DNA from: JBQTJJ01 sp052387235
GTDB lineage: Bacteria; Actinomycetota; Acidimicrobiia; Acidimicrobiales; GCA-2861595
Direction: 5' to 3'
Assembly: GCA_052387235.1 (NCBI GenBank)
Contig: JBQTJJ010000001.1
Span: 7,688 to 71,687, forward strand
DNA: 64,000 bases
A model generated the notes under the pieces. It was not told where the DNA came from, did no database searches, and saw nothing but the letters and a program-made list of their open reading frames with translations. The first letter of the stretch is position 1. Each line of letters begins with the position of its first letter. Shown here in pieces: positions 20,371-28,231 of this stretch. Both the position numbers and the translations under genes were made by a program.

Positions 20371-22148
20371 CACCGGGCCGGCGACGTGGCTCGGACGCGC
20401 CCGCAGGCACGCCCGCACGTCGGCCGGACCCCGTGTCCCGGGTGCAGTCCTCCCTGCTGCTCAAGATCATGGCCGCCCTCCTGGTGGCGGTCGTCGGATC
20501 GAGCACCCTCACCGCCTTCCTCGAGACCCGGCTGGCCCGGTCCGCCCTCCGGTCCCAGGCCCAACGGGTCACCGCCACCAACCTCAGGCTCCTCGAGCAG
20601 GCGTACAACGCCAGGGAGCGCACGCTCAAGGCGAACCTCCGGAACCTGGGCCAGCGCCTCATCGCCGAGCACCGGCTGGACCCGGAGAACCGCAACGGCC
20701 TCATCCAGGACCTGGGCACGGCGCAGCGCGGCCTGGAGCTCGACGTCCTGCAGGTGGTCGACGCCGGCGGCCGGCCCCTCGACGCCGCGGTCGGCGTAGG
20801 CGACGCCCTGGCGGCCGACCCCCGGGTGACCCGGCTCGATCGCCGGGCGCCGTCCAGCCGCCTCGTGACCCTCGCCGACGGGCGCTGGGTCCAGGTGGTG
20901 CTCATGCCGCTGGGCCCGGCTGCCTCCGCGCCCCTGCTGGTGGGGGGCTACGAGTTCAGCGACCCGTTCGCCTACGAGCTGCGCCGGCTCATGCGCGACG
21001 TCGGCGACGTCGTCCTCGTCGCCGACAGCCGCGTCGTCGGCTCCACCTTGACCACCGACCTCGACCGGCCCCCGGCCCGCACCGCCGGGACCCTCCCCAC
21101 CGAGCCGACCGTGATCCGCCCCGAGGGCAGGCACACGCTGGTCGCCTACCGGCCGGTGCCGGCCGCCGTCGGCGGCGCCAGCGGGGCCCTCGGTGTCCTG
21201 CTGGCCGACCCGGAGGCACCTCTGGAGCGGTCCCTGGCCGATGCCAGGATGCTGGCGGCCGGGGTCCTGGCCGTGGTGGCGCTGGCCATGGGCTGGCTCT
21301 TCTTCCGGGCCCTGGTGCGCCCGCTGGTGTATCTCAAGAGCATCGCCGGGCGCATCTCCGAGGGTGACCTCGACGCCGCGTTCGAGGTCGCCGGAAGCGA
21401 CGAGATCGCGGCCTTGGCCCGGTCCCTGGAGCGCATGCGCCTGGAGCTGCGGACCCAGCTCGAGCTCATCGCGGCCCAGGCCGCGGACCTCAAGGACAGC
21501 TCGCAGCGGATCGTGGCGGCCCAGGACGAGGAGCGGCACCGCCTGGCCCGGGACCTCCACGACGGCATCCAGCAGCAGCTGGTGGTGCTCCGCATGGGAC
21601 TGGGGATGGCGAAGGAGGCGGCCGAGCGCACCCCGGGCGCCCTGCCGGTTTCGCTGGAGGAGCTGAACGCCGAGCTGAACGCCGTGATCGAGCGGGTCCG
21701 GGAGGTGAGCCACGACCTGTACCCGTCCATCCTGGTCGACCGGGGACTGGCTCCCGCCATGCGCACCTGCCTGTCCCGCCTCCCGCTCTCGGCCCGCCTC
21801 GAGTGCACGCCCGACCCGCTCCCCCGCCTCCCTCCGGAGATCGAGAGCGGCGCCTACTTCCTCATGGGCGAGGCCCTGGCCAACGCCCTCAAGCACGCCG
21901 ACGCCACCGAGATCACGTTGCGGCTGGAGGTGCGCGACGGCTGGCTGGAGGTGGTGGTGCGAGACGACGGCAAGGGGTTCCCCGCCGGTGAGCAGCTGGC
22001 CCGGCGGTCGGGCGGGCTGCTCCACATCGAGGACCGGGCCCGGTCCTTCGGCGGCACTGTCCGGATCTCGTCGCAGCCGGGGAAGGGCACCGAGGTGCGG
22101 GCCGCCTTCCCGGTCCCCGACCCGGCGATCGCGGCCCCCACGGCCTGA
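20367..22148 (+). CDS. Membrane histidine kinase, NarL/DesK-type (HisKA_3)
   Basis: The product is 593 residues from a GTG overlapping the binding-protein stop. TM1 is about 30-52 and TM2 about 295-317, enclosing a roughly 240-residue extracytoplasmic sensor domain. A HAMP region follows (PLVYLKSIAGRISEGDLDAA). The dimerisation/phosphoacceptor motif EERHRLARDLHDGIQQQL places the phosphorylated His at 398. The HATPase has the N-box EALANALKHA and G-box VRDDGKGFP. Kinases of this class pair with LuxR-type response regulators such as the convergent gene 15 bp downstream. Co-translation with a sugar-binding lipoprotein points to sensing of an external carbohydrate or related ligand. Confidence 0.9.
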   Translation: MTPGRRRGSDAPAGTPARRPDPVSRVQSSLLLKIMAALLVAVVGSSTLTAFLETRLARSALRSQAQRVTATNLRLLEQAYNARERTLKANLRNLGQRLIAEHRLDPENRNGLIQDLGTAQRGLELDVLQVVDAGGRPLDAAVGVGDALAADPRVTRLDRRAPSSRLVTLADGRWVQVVLMPLGPAASAPLLVGGYEFSDPFAYELRRLMRDVGDVVLVADSRVVGSTLTTDLDRPPARTAGTLPTEPTVIRPEGRHTLVAYRPVPAAVGGASGALGVLLADPEAPLERSLADARMLAAGVLAVVALAMGWLFFRALVRPLVYLKSIAGRISEGDLDAAFEVAGSDEIAALARSLERMRLELRTQLELIAAQAADLKDSSQRIVAAQDEERHRLARDLHDGIQQQLVVLRMGLGMAKEAAERTPGALPVSLEELNAELNAVIERVREVSHDLYPSILVDRGLAPAMRTCLSRLPLSARLECTPDPLPRLPPEIESGAYFLMGEALANALKHADATEITLRLEVRDGWLEVVVRDDGKGFPAGEQLARRSGGLLHIEDRARSFGGTVRISSQPGKGTEVRAAFPVPDPAIAAPTA

Positions 22149-22163
22149 GCCGGCTGTTCCCTC

Positions 22164-22853
22164 TCACTCGCCGGGGCCGGCGTTGTGCTGGAGGAAGAAG
22201 AGCACGGCCGCCACGCGGTGGTTGATGTCCAGCTCCTCGTTGAGGCCGAGCTTCCGGAATATGGCATTGATGTGCTTCTCCACCGCCCGCTCGCTCAGGA
22301 CGAGGGCGTCACCGATGGCGGCGTTGGTGCGCCCGGTGGCCATCAGCTCAAGCACCTGGTTCTCGCGGGGGGTGAGGCCGTGGAGCCGGGAGAGGCTGCG
22401 GCGGTGCTGCGCCTCGATCAGGGCGTCGACCACCTTCGGATCGAGGACCGAGCCGCCGGCGGCCACCTCCCGGATGGCCTCGGCCAGCTTGGTGGGCTCG
22501 CCCAGCCGCTCCTTCAGCAGGTAGGCCAGCCCCTTCGATCCGCCCCGCAGGAGCTCCAGGGCGTACTCGGGGTCGGCGTACTGCGAGAGGATCACGATGC
22601 CGATGTCGGGGTCGCCGCCGCGGATGCGGAGGGCGGCATCGATGCCCTCGGTCTGGTACGTGGGCGGCATCCTGATGTCGAGCACCACCGCGGCGCACGC
22701 GGTGGTCTCCATCAGCGCGAACAGCTCGGCGGGGTCGGCGGCCGTGCCGACCACCTCGATGCCGGCGACGGACGACAGCACGCTGCGCGCACCCTCGCGG
22801 ACGAGGTACTCGTCGTCGACGACGATGACGCGAAGTGCGCCGCCTGGCGACAT
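22164..22853 (-). CDS. LuxR/NarL-family response regulator
   Basis: The product is 229 residues. The ATG at 22853 is preferred because GAAAGGTGG lies just upstream; an earlier in-frame ATG at 22880 lacks a ribosome site. The receiver domain has the acidic pair D13-D14 and phosphoacceptor D59 in VVLDIRMPP. The C-terminal HTH (about 160-210) reads GLTPRENQVLELMATGRTNA and SERAVEKHINAIFRKLGL. It is convergent with the histidine kinase gene (15 bp between stops) and is the probable partner. A 16-bp perfect palindrome 55 bp upstream of its start is a candidate operator. Confidence 0.9.
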   Translation of the reverse strand: MSPGGALRVIVVDDEYLVREGARSVLSSVAGIEVVGTAADPAELFALMETTACAAVVLDIRMPPTYQTEGIDAALRIRGGDPDIGIVILSQYADPEYALELLRGGSKGLAYLLKERLGEPTKLAEAIREVAAGGSVLDPKVVDALIEAQHRRSLSRLHGLTPRENQVLELMATGRTNAAIGDALVLSERAVEKHINAIFRKLGLNEELDINHRVAAVLFFLQHNAGPGE

Positions 22854-22907
22854 GGCCACCTTTCTCTGCTTCGCCGCCATCGTATTTGAGCGCAGGCGAC
22901 GTGACAG

Positions 22908-22923
22908 GGGGTGCTAGCACCCC
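22908..22923. promoter_or_regulatory. 16-bp perfect palindrome, candidate operator
   Basis: GGGGTGCTAGCACCCC lies between the divergent response-regulator gene (start 22853) and the gene starting at 23021. A perfect 16-bp palindrome placed 55 bp from one start and 97 bp from the other fits a dimeric regulator site, plausibly for the NarL-type regulator itself. Binding is inferred. Confidence 0.45.
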
Positions 22924-23020
22924 TTGGAAATACACCTGATCCCACGGTTTCGTATCAAGCCCGGTAGCGGCCACTCTTGCTGGGTCGACGGTCATCGGCC
23001 GGCGACTGACGGAGGCACCA

Positions 23021-24541
23021 ATGAGCACACTGACGCCCGATGCCACCAGGCCCGGCCCTTGGGGCCCGGGGCAGTTCGTCACGCACGCCGACTGGGGGTC
23101 CCTCGGTCCGGGCGAGCACGGTGCCGTCGACAGGAACTTCCTGGAAGACGCCCTCGCCTCCCACGTGGCCGGCGCCGGTCGAGCCCGGCTCGACCCACAG
23201 CGCCTGGGAGCCGTCCTGGCCCGCATGGGCCTCCTCGGCCGGCCCCCGCTCACCCTGGCCGAAGCCGGCCGCCTGGCCGGGCTCACGGGCGAGCGGGTGC
23301 GCCAGCTGGAGGCCCGGGTGCGCAAGCACTTCGCCGATGCGGGCCCGACCGCGCTGCCCGAGCTGGACGCGGCGCTGTCGGCGGTGGCCAGGGCCGCGCC
23401 GATGCCGGCCGGCGCCGTGGGGCAACTGCTGGCCGAGCGGGGCGTGAGCGCGGGGCCGTTCTGCGCCGAGAGCCTCGTCCGCGCCGCCGGGCTCCTGGGC
23501 CGGGAGGTGCCGTTCGTCATCCTGGGCGCCGGGTCCACCGCGGTGGTCGTGCCCAGGCTCACGGCCGCCGCCGCCGCCAACGCCGGCGCCATCGAGCCCC
23601 GGGCCCGGCGCCAGGCCGAGCGCACGGGGGCGTTCACCATGGCCACCCTGGAGAAGGAGCTGTCCGAGGAGCGGATCACCGTCTCGCGCCGCCAGATGAA
23701 GCTCGTCATGGCGACCTGCGAGGGGCTGGAGCCCTGCGGGCAGGGGTGGCTGTGCTTCCGGGACGCCCGGCCCGCGGGCAGCTTCGTCCGGGCATCCCTG
23801 CGCATGCTGGCGGTCACGTCGCCCCTGGCGGTGCACTCGCTGCACGACGGCCTTCGACGCCACAACGCCTTCCGGCGCCTGCCGCCTCCGCCGCCGGTCC
23901 AGGTGCTGGCCGCCGTGTACCGCTCCCATCCCTCCTTCGTCGTCGAGCCGGACGGTCGGGTGGCGCCGGCGCAGCCGGTGGAGCTGTCCATCGTCGGCCC
24001 GCTGAACCAGCGGATCGTCGAGATCATCCGGGCCGCCGGCGGCGTGCTGGCCCGCCCCGATCTGCTGGACGCCTGCCACCGGGCCGAGCTGAACCTCACC
24101 TCGGTGAACCTCTACACGACCTACTCCGAGTGCCTGGAGCGGGTCGGCCCCGCCCTGTTCGCTCCACGCGGGTCGGCGGTGGCGGCTCCCGTCGGGCCGG
24201 GCCGCAGCACGCGGCGCGATCCGGACCACGCCTTCGGCCGGACCCCGGACGGGCGGCCGTGGATGGTGGCCAGGGTGACGTCCAGCACCTGGGCCAATGG
24301 CGTGGTCCACGTCCCCGCCGGGCTGCGGCCCCTCGTCGAGGACCGCCGATTCGTGGGCGAGTCCGTCGACGGGTCGCCGCTCACCACGCTGGGGGTCGAT
24401 CGCCACGGCAACTCCTGGGGCTGGACCGGCTTCCTGCGGCGGGCCGGGGTGCAACCGGGCCAGTTGGTGCGGGCCACGTTCGACCTCGCGGACGAGACCG
24501 TGCTGCTCGAGGCCGTCGCCCCCGCCGATCCCGGCAGGTAG
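23021..24541 (+). CDS. DNA-binding protein with sigma-70 region 4-like HTH
   Basis: The product is 506 residues from an ATG at 23021 preceded by ACGGAGG. Residues about 75-110 (LTLAEAGRLAGLTGERVRQL followed by EARVRKHF) are a close match to the region 4 helix-turn-helix of sigma-70 factors, which recognises -35 elements; no regions 1-3 are seen. The rest is alpha-helical with a second possible winged-helix part (MATLEKELSEERITVSRRQM) and a C-terminal beta-rich stretch near 400-490. It is not a complete sigma factor. A role as a transcriptional regulator or relic sigma-like protein is likely; no specific family is recognised. Neighbours are unrelated. Confidence 0.6.
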   Translation: MSTLTPDATRPGPWGPGQFVTHADWGSLGPGEHGAVDRNFLEDALASHVAGAGRARLDPQRLGAVLARMGLLGRPPLTLAEAGRLAGLTGERVRQLEARVRKHFADAGPTALPELDAALSAVARAAPMPAGAVGQLLAERGVSAGPFCAESLVRAAGLLGREVPFVILGAGSTAVVVPRLTAAAAANAGAIEPRARRQAERTGAFTMATLEKELSEERITVSRRQMKLVMATCEGLEPCGQGWLCFRDARPAGSFVRASLRMLAVTSPLAVHSLHDGLRRHNAFRRLPPPPPVQVLAAVYRSHPSFVVEPDGRVAPAQPVELSIVGPLNQRIVEIIRAAGGVLARPDLLDACHRAELNLTSVNLYTTYSECLERVGPALFAPRGSAVAAPVGPGRSTRRDPDHAFGRTPDGRPWMVARVTSSTWANGVVHVPAGLRPLVEDRRFVGESVDGSPLTTLGVDRHGNSWGWTGFLRRAGVQPGQLVRATFDLADETVLLEAVAPADPGR

Positions 24542-24551
24542 GCACTGAGCC

Positions 24552-24570
24552 CCGCCGGTCACGCCGGCGG
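24552..24570. terminator. Hairpin after the sigma4-like gene
   Basis: CCGCCGG (24552-24558) pairs with CCGGCGG (24564-24570) around a 5-nt loop, 10 bp after the stop at 24541. The remaining intergenic DNA to 24784 is GC-rich with a TAGATT hexamer at 24694-24699 that may be the -10 of the hemerythrin gene. Confidence 0.5.
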
Positions 24571-24784
24571 CGGGTGCGCCGGCCGGGCACCGGAGGCGGG
24601 TGGAGGATCCCTGGGCGCCGGCCGGACGCGCCGCCTCGGGTGCCGGGGCTTCCCGAGCCTCTCCCTGCTCTGTCCTCGGCGGCTGCGGCGCGGTAGATTT
24701 TCCGGGCAGCAGCACCATGTGTCGTGCCCGCACGGGCGATGTGACCCCGGCCCACACAGCCGGAGCGAGAGGAGAGAGAGCCGG

Positions 24785-25300
24785 ATGTCCGACATCACCA
24801 AAGTGCTGAGGGATGACCACGCCAGGATCAAGCGCCTGTTCCTCCGGGCCAACCAGGCGTCGGAGGACGTTTCCATAGCCCTCGACGTGTGCGACGAGCT
24901 GGTGATCCACGGCACCATCGAGGAGGAGATCGTCTACCCGGCCCTGGCCGAGCTCGACTCCCGCCTGGCGGAGGAGTCCGAGGACGAGCACGAGGAGGCC
25001 AAGGAGATCATCGCCGAGATCCAGGACCTCGATCCGTACGACCCGGCGGTGGCCGGCCTCATGGTCCAGCTCAAGAAGGCGGTGATGCGCCACGTCGACA
25101 AGGAGGAGAAGGTCGTATTCCCCGTCCTCGAGCGCGGCCTCCCCGACCAGCTGCTCGAGCTCGGCAGCCAGGCCTTCGCCATGCGCCAGGAGCTCCTCGG
25201 CGCTCGGCCGCCCCGGCGGTCGACCCAGACGACCCAGACCGCCAACGTGGGCTGGAGCCGGGCCCGTCGCAAGTCGGCCACGAGCAACATGGGGTTCTGA
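24785..25300 (+). CDS. Hemerythrin HHE domain protein
   Basis: The product is 171 residues from an ATG at 24785 with a purine-rich GGAGAGAGAG upstream. A four-helix hemerythrin/HHE pattern is present: LRDDHARIKRLF (first His), ELVIHGTIEEEIVYPAL (His and Glu ligands), EDEHEEAKEI and MRHVDKEEKVVFPVLE. These supply the usual His/Glu/Asp ligands for a di-iron site. The last 35 residues are a basic, disordered tail (RRSTQTTQTA). Cytoplasmic HHE proteins bind O2, NO or iron; the physiological ligand is not predictable. Confidence 0.88.
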   Translation: MSDITKVLRDDHARIKRLFLRANQASEDVSIALDVCDELVIHGTIEEEIVYPALAELDSRLAEESEDEHEEAKEIIAEIQDLDPYDPAVAGLMVQLKKAVMRHVDKEEKVVFPVLERGLPDQLLELGSQAFAMRQELLGARPPRRSTQTTQTANVGWSRARRKSATSNMGF

Positions 25301-25367
25301 GCAGCTCCGCCGTTTTTCCGGATCGGGGGGTGTTTCACCCGTTCCGGCGCTTTAGACTCTCCCTCCG

Positions 25368-26534
25368 ATGCATCGCATGGTCCGGCGTCTGCTGTTCGCG
25401 TCCGTCGGTCTGCTCGTCGTTCTCGGGGGGACGGCCGCCGCCGCGGCCTGGTACGACGGCGCCCACCGTGACCGGCTGCTCCCCGGCGTCACGGTGGGCG
25501 GGATCGACGCCGGCGGGAAGCCGGCGGCCGCCATCGTCCAGGCCCTGGACGCCGAGTTGCCGCCCATCGGCGCCACCGCCCTGCGGGTGACGGCCGGACC
25601 GGCCCGCACCACGCTGACGCTCTCCGACCTCGGGCTGCGCTCCGACGCGGCCGAGAGCGTGGCCCGGGCCCGGGCCGAGGCCGACCGGATGGGCGTCCTG
25701 GGCAGGGTGTGGCACCACCTGCTGGACAAGCCGGTGGAGCGGCACTACCCCGTGCGCCTCCAGGTCAGCCGGGCCGAGGTGGAGCGGGCCGTCCTCCGCC
25801 TGTCCAAGCAGGTGCAGCTCGATCCGGTGGACGCCCGGATCGACACCTCGTCGGGCATGGTGAGCATCCTGCCGGCGGCCCGGGGCCGCACCCTCGACGT
25901 GGCCGCCGCCACCGAGCGCGTCCATGCCGCTGCCGTCGACGTCGCCAACGGCACACGCACCGACGTGGAGGTCTCGGCGCCGGTGCGGGCCCTCGAGCCC
26001 CGGATCAAGGGCTTCGACGACGTCATCCTCGTTCGCGTGGCCGAGAACAAGCTCTACCACTACGACAACGGCGTCCTGGCCAAGACCTACAGCGTGGCCA
26101 CGGGCACGGCCAGGTACCCCACCCCCAAGGGGAACTTCTCGGTGGTGCTCAAGCGCCGCAACCCCACGTGGGTGAACCCCGACCCTCGCGGCTGGGGCCG
26201 CAGCCTCCCGGCCAGGATCGGGCCCGGGCCCCGCAATCCGCTCGGCACCAGGGCCCTGAACCTCGACGCACCCGGCATCCGGATCCATGGCACCGCCAAC
26301 GTGGCCTCGCTCGGCACGCCGGCGTCGCACGGCTGCATCCGGATGGCCATGCCCGACATCGAGGAGCTGTTCGACAAGGTCGAGCAGGGCACGCCCGTCG
26401 CCATCATCCAGGGCCCGCCCCCGCCCACGCCTGTGCCGCCTGTACCCGGAGCGGCTCCGGTGCCGGCCGCGCCCGCATCGCCGGTCGCCACCATCGGCGA
26501 CCCCGACTCGCCGGTCGACCTGGAGGCCGGGTAG
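25368..26534 (+). CDS. L,D-transpeptidase (YkuD) with peptidoglycan-binding domain
   Basis: The product is 388 residues. An N-terminal signal/anchor (LLFASVGLLVVLGGTAAAAA) is followed by a VanW-associated-type peptidoglycan-binding region (about 35-205). The YkuD catalytic domain (about 220-345) has VAENKLYHYDNGVLAKTYSV and the active-site set IRIHGT...ASHGCIRM with the nucleophilic Cys. The tail is Pro/Ala-rich. It forms 3-3 or protein cross-links in the wall, outside the membrane. A TAGACT hexamer ends 9 nt before the ATG, implying an almost leaderless mRNA. Confidence 0.9.
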   Translation: MHRMVRRLLFASVGLLVVLGGTAAAAAWYDGAHRDRLLPGVTVGGIDAGGKPAAAIVQALDAELPPIGATALRVTAGPARTTLTLSDLGLRSDAAESVARARAEADRMGVLGRVWHHLLDKPVERHYPVRLQVSRAEVERAVLRLSKQVQLDPVDARIDTSSGMVSILPAARGRTLDVAAATERVHAAAVDVANGTRTDVEVSAPVRALEPRIKGFDDVILVRVAENKLYHYDNGVLAKTYSVATGTARYPTPKGNFSVVLKRRNPTWVNPDPRGWGRSLPARIGPGPRNPLGTRALNLDAPGIRIHGTANVASLGTPASHGCIRMAMPDIEELFDKVEQGTPVAIIQGPPPPTPVPPVPGAAPVPAAPASPVATIGDPDSPVDLEAG

Positions 26535-26565
26535 AGGACCCGCCGGGCCGGAGGCGCCACGCCGC

Positions 26566-26571
26566 TAGCGT
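26566..26571 (+). promoter_or_regulatory. Putative -10 element of otsA (leaderless)
   Basis: TAGCGT followed by 6 nt and the ATG, identical in sequence and spacing to the element in front of glgX on the other strand at 18910-18915. No ribosome site lies between. Confidence 0.4.
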
Positions 26572-26577
26572 CCCGCC

Positions 26578-28083
26578 ATGGCCGAGGTTTCCGACGACGA
26601 TCGCGCAACCCCGGTCATCCTCGTGTCCAACCGGGGTCCGGTGGGGTACTCCAGCGAGGGCGGGCGGCGCACCACCAAGCGGGGGGGCGGCGGCCTGGTC
26701 ACCGCCCTTTCGGGCCTGGCGGGGCGCTTGGACGACGTGGTGTGGGTCTGCGCCGCCCTGTCGGAGGAGGACGCCGTCGTCGCCGGGGAGCACGGAGGCC
26801 TGGCTTTCGAGCCCGGCGAGCCGGGTGGCGGGCTCAAGGTCCGCTTCCTCGTCCTCGACCCCGACGAGCAGCACAAGTTCTACAACGTGATCTCGAACCC
26901 GCTGCTCTGGTTCATCCAGCACTACCTGTGGGGGATGAGCACCGCTCCCGACATCACCGGCGTGGAGACCGACGCCTTCGCCCACGGGTACGAGCCCGTC
27001 AACCGGGCCTTCGCCGACGCCGTGGTGGAGGAGGTCGAGGCTCGGGGCGGGAGGGCGATCGTCATGCTGCAGGACTACCACTTCTACCTCGTGCCGGACA
27101 CGGTCCGGTCCCGGTGCCCCGACGCCTTCCTCCACCACTTCGTGCACATCCCCTGGCCCCAGCCCGACGCGTGGCTCGTCCTGCCCCCCGCCATGCGCGA
27201 GGCCGTGCTCCGGGGCGTGCTCGGCAACGACGTGGTGGCCTTCCACACCGAGCGCTACGCCCGGAACTTCCTCCTGGGCTGCCAGGAGCTGCTGGACCTG
27301 CCGGTGGACCTGGAGCGCATGACGGTGGACGTGGACGGCCGCACCGTGCGGGCCCGCTGGTATCCCATCTCGGTCGACGCCGGCGCCCTGGAGGAGCTGG
27401 CCGCCTCCCCCGGCGTGGCCGAGCACCAACGGCGGCTGGCGGAGCGCCAGCGGGACCACCTGGTGCTGCGGGTCGACCGGGCCGACCTCAGCAAGAACAT
27501 CGTCCGGGGCTTCCGCGCCTTCGACGTGCTCCTCGACGACCATCCCGAGCTGCTCGAGCGGGTGACCTTCCTGGCCCTGATCCAGCCCAGCCGCCAGGAT
27601 GTGGACGCCTACGTCGAGTACCTGGAGCGGGTCCGGCGGGTGGTGGCCGACGTCAACTTGAAGCACGGCACGTCGGACTGGCAGCCCATCGACCTCCGCC
27701 TCGAGGACGACCTGGAGCAGGCGGTGGCCGCCTACAAGCTGTTCGACGTGCTCGTGGTCAACGCCATCTTCGACGGCATGAACCTGGTGGCGAAGGAGGC
27801 GGTCCTGGTGAACGAGCGGGACGGCGTGCTGGCGCTCTCCGAGAACACCGGTGCCCACGAGGAGCTGGGCGAGTTCGCGGTGACACTGCACCCCTTCGAC
27901 ATCCAGCAGCAGGCCGATGCCCTGCACGAGGCGCTCGAGATGGAGCCGGCCGAGCGCCGGCGCCGGCTGGCTGCGTGCGCCGAGCTGATCCGGGAGAACG
28001 ACATCGGCAAGTGGCTCAGCGAGCAGCTGCGCGACGCGCGCCGGCTGCACCATCCGACGGGGGCGGGGACCGGCGCGGACTAG
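26578..28083 (+). CDS. otsA: Alpha,alpha-trehalose-phosphate synthase (GT20)
   Basis: The product is 501 residues, the usual OtsA size. The N-terminal glucose-6-phosphate/UDP-sugar loop region begins VILVSNRGPVGYS and has the Gly-rich GGGGLVTALSGL. Further motifs are MLQDYHFYLVPDTVR, HFVHIPWPQPDAW, RVDRADLSKNIVRGFRAFD (catalytic Arg/Lys), and KEAVLVNERDGVLALSENTG with the acceptor-site residues. It joins UDP- or ADP-glucose to glucose-6-phosphate. No otsB phosphatase is adjacent. With treXYZ 8 kb away the organism has two routes to trehalose. Confidence 0.93.
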   Translation: MAEVSDDDRATPVILVSNRGPVGYSSEGGRRTTKRGGGGLVTALSGLAGRLDDVVWVCAALSEEDAVVAGEHGGLAFEPGEPGGGLKVRFLVLDPDEQHKFYNVISNPLLWFIQHYLWGMSTAPDITGVETDAFAHGYEPVNRAFADAVVEEVEARGGRAIVMLQDYHFYLVPDTVRSRCPDAFLHHFVHIPWPQPDAWLVLPPAMREAVLRGVLGNDVVAFHTERYARNFLLGCQELLDLPVDLERMTVDVDGRTVRARWYPISVDAGALEELAASPGVAEHQRRLAERQRDHLVLRVDRADLSKNIVRGFRAFDVLLDDHPELLERVTFLALIQPSRQDVDAYVEYLERVRRVVADVNLKHGTSDWQPIDLRLEDDLEQAVAAYKLFDVLVVNAIFDGMNLVAKEAVLVNERDGVLALSENTGAHEELGEFAVTLHPFDIQQQADALHEALEMEPAERRRRLAACAELIRENDIGKWLSEQLRDARRLHHPTGAGTGAD

Positions 28084-28231
28084 TGCTCCATCAGTCATCG
28101 TCGGCGATGCGCACGGCGAGCCGGGGGCGCCGCTGGCAGGGCCGCAGGACGAAGGCGCACACCGCGTGCGTCGGGCCGGAACGGGCCACCTCGGGGCGAT
28201 GGTCCCGCCCGGCGTCGTAGGGTCGCACGCC

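Noticed and set aside
28084..28231. Possible short minus-strand protein ending RPRLAVRIADDD before the oxidoreductase gene
   Set aside because: No start with a ribosome site, fewer than 50 codons, and the region also holds the likely -10 of the plus-strand gene.
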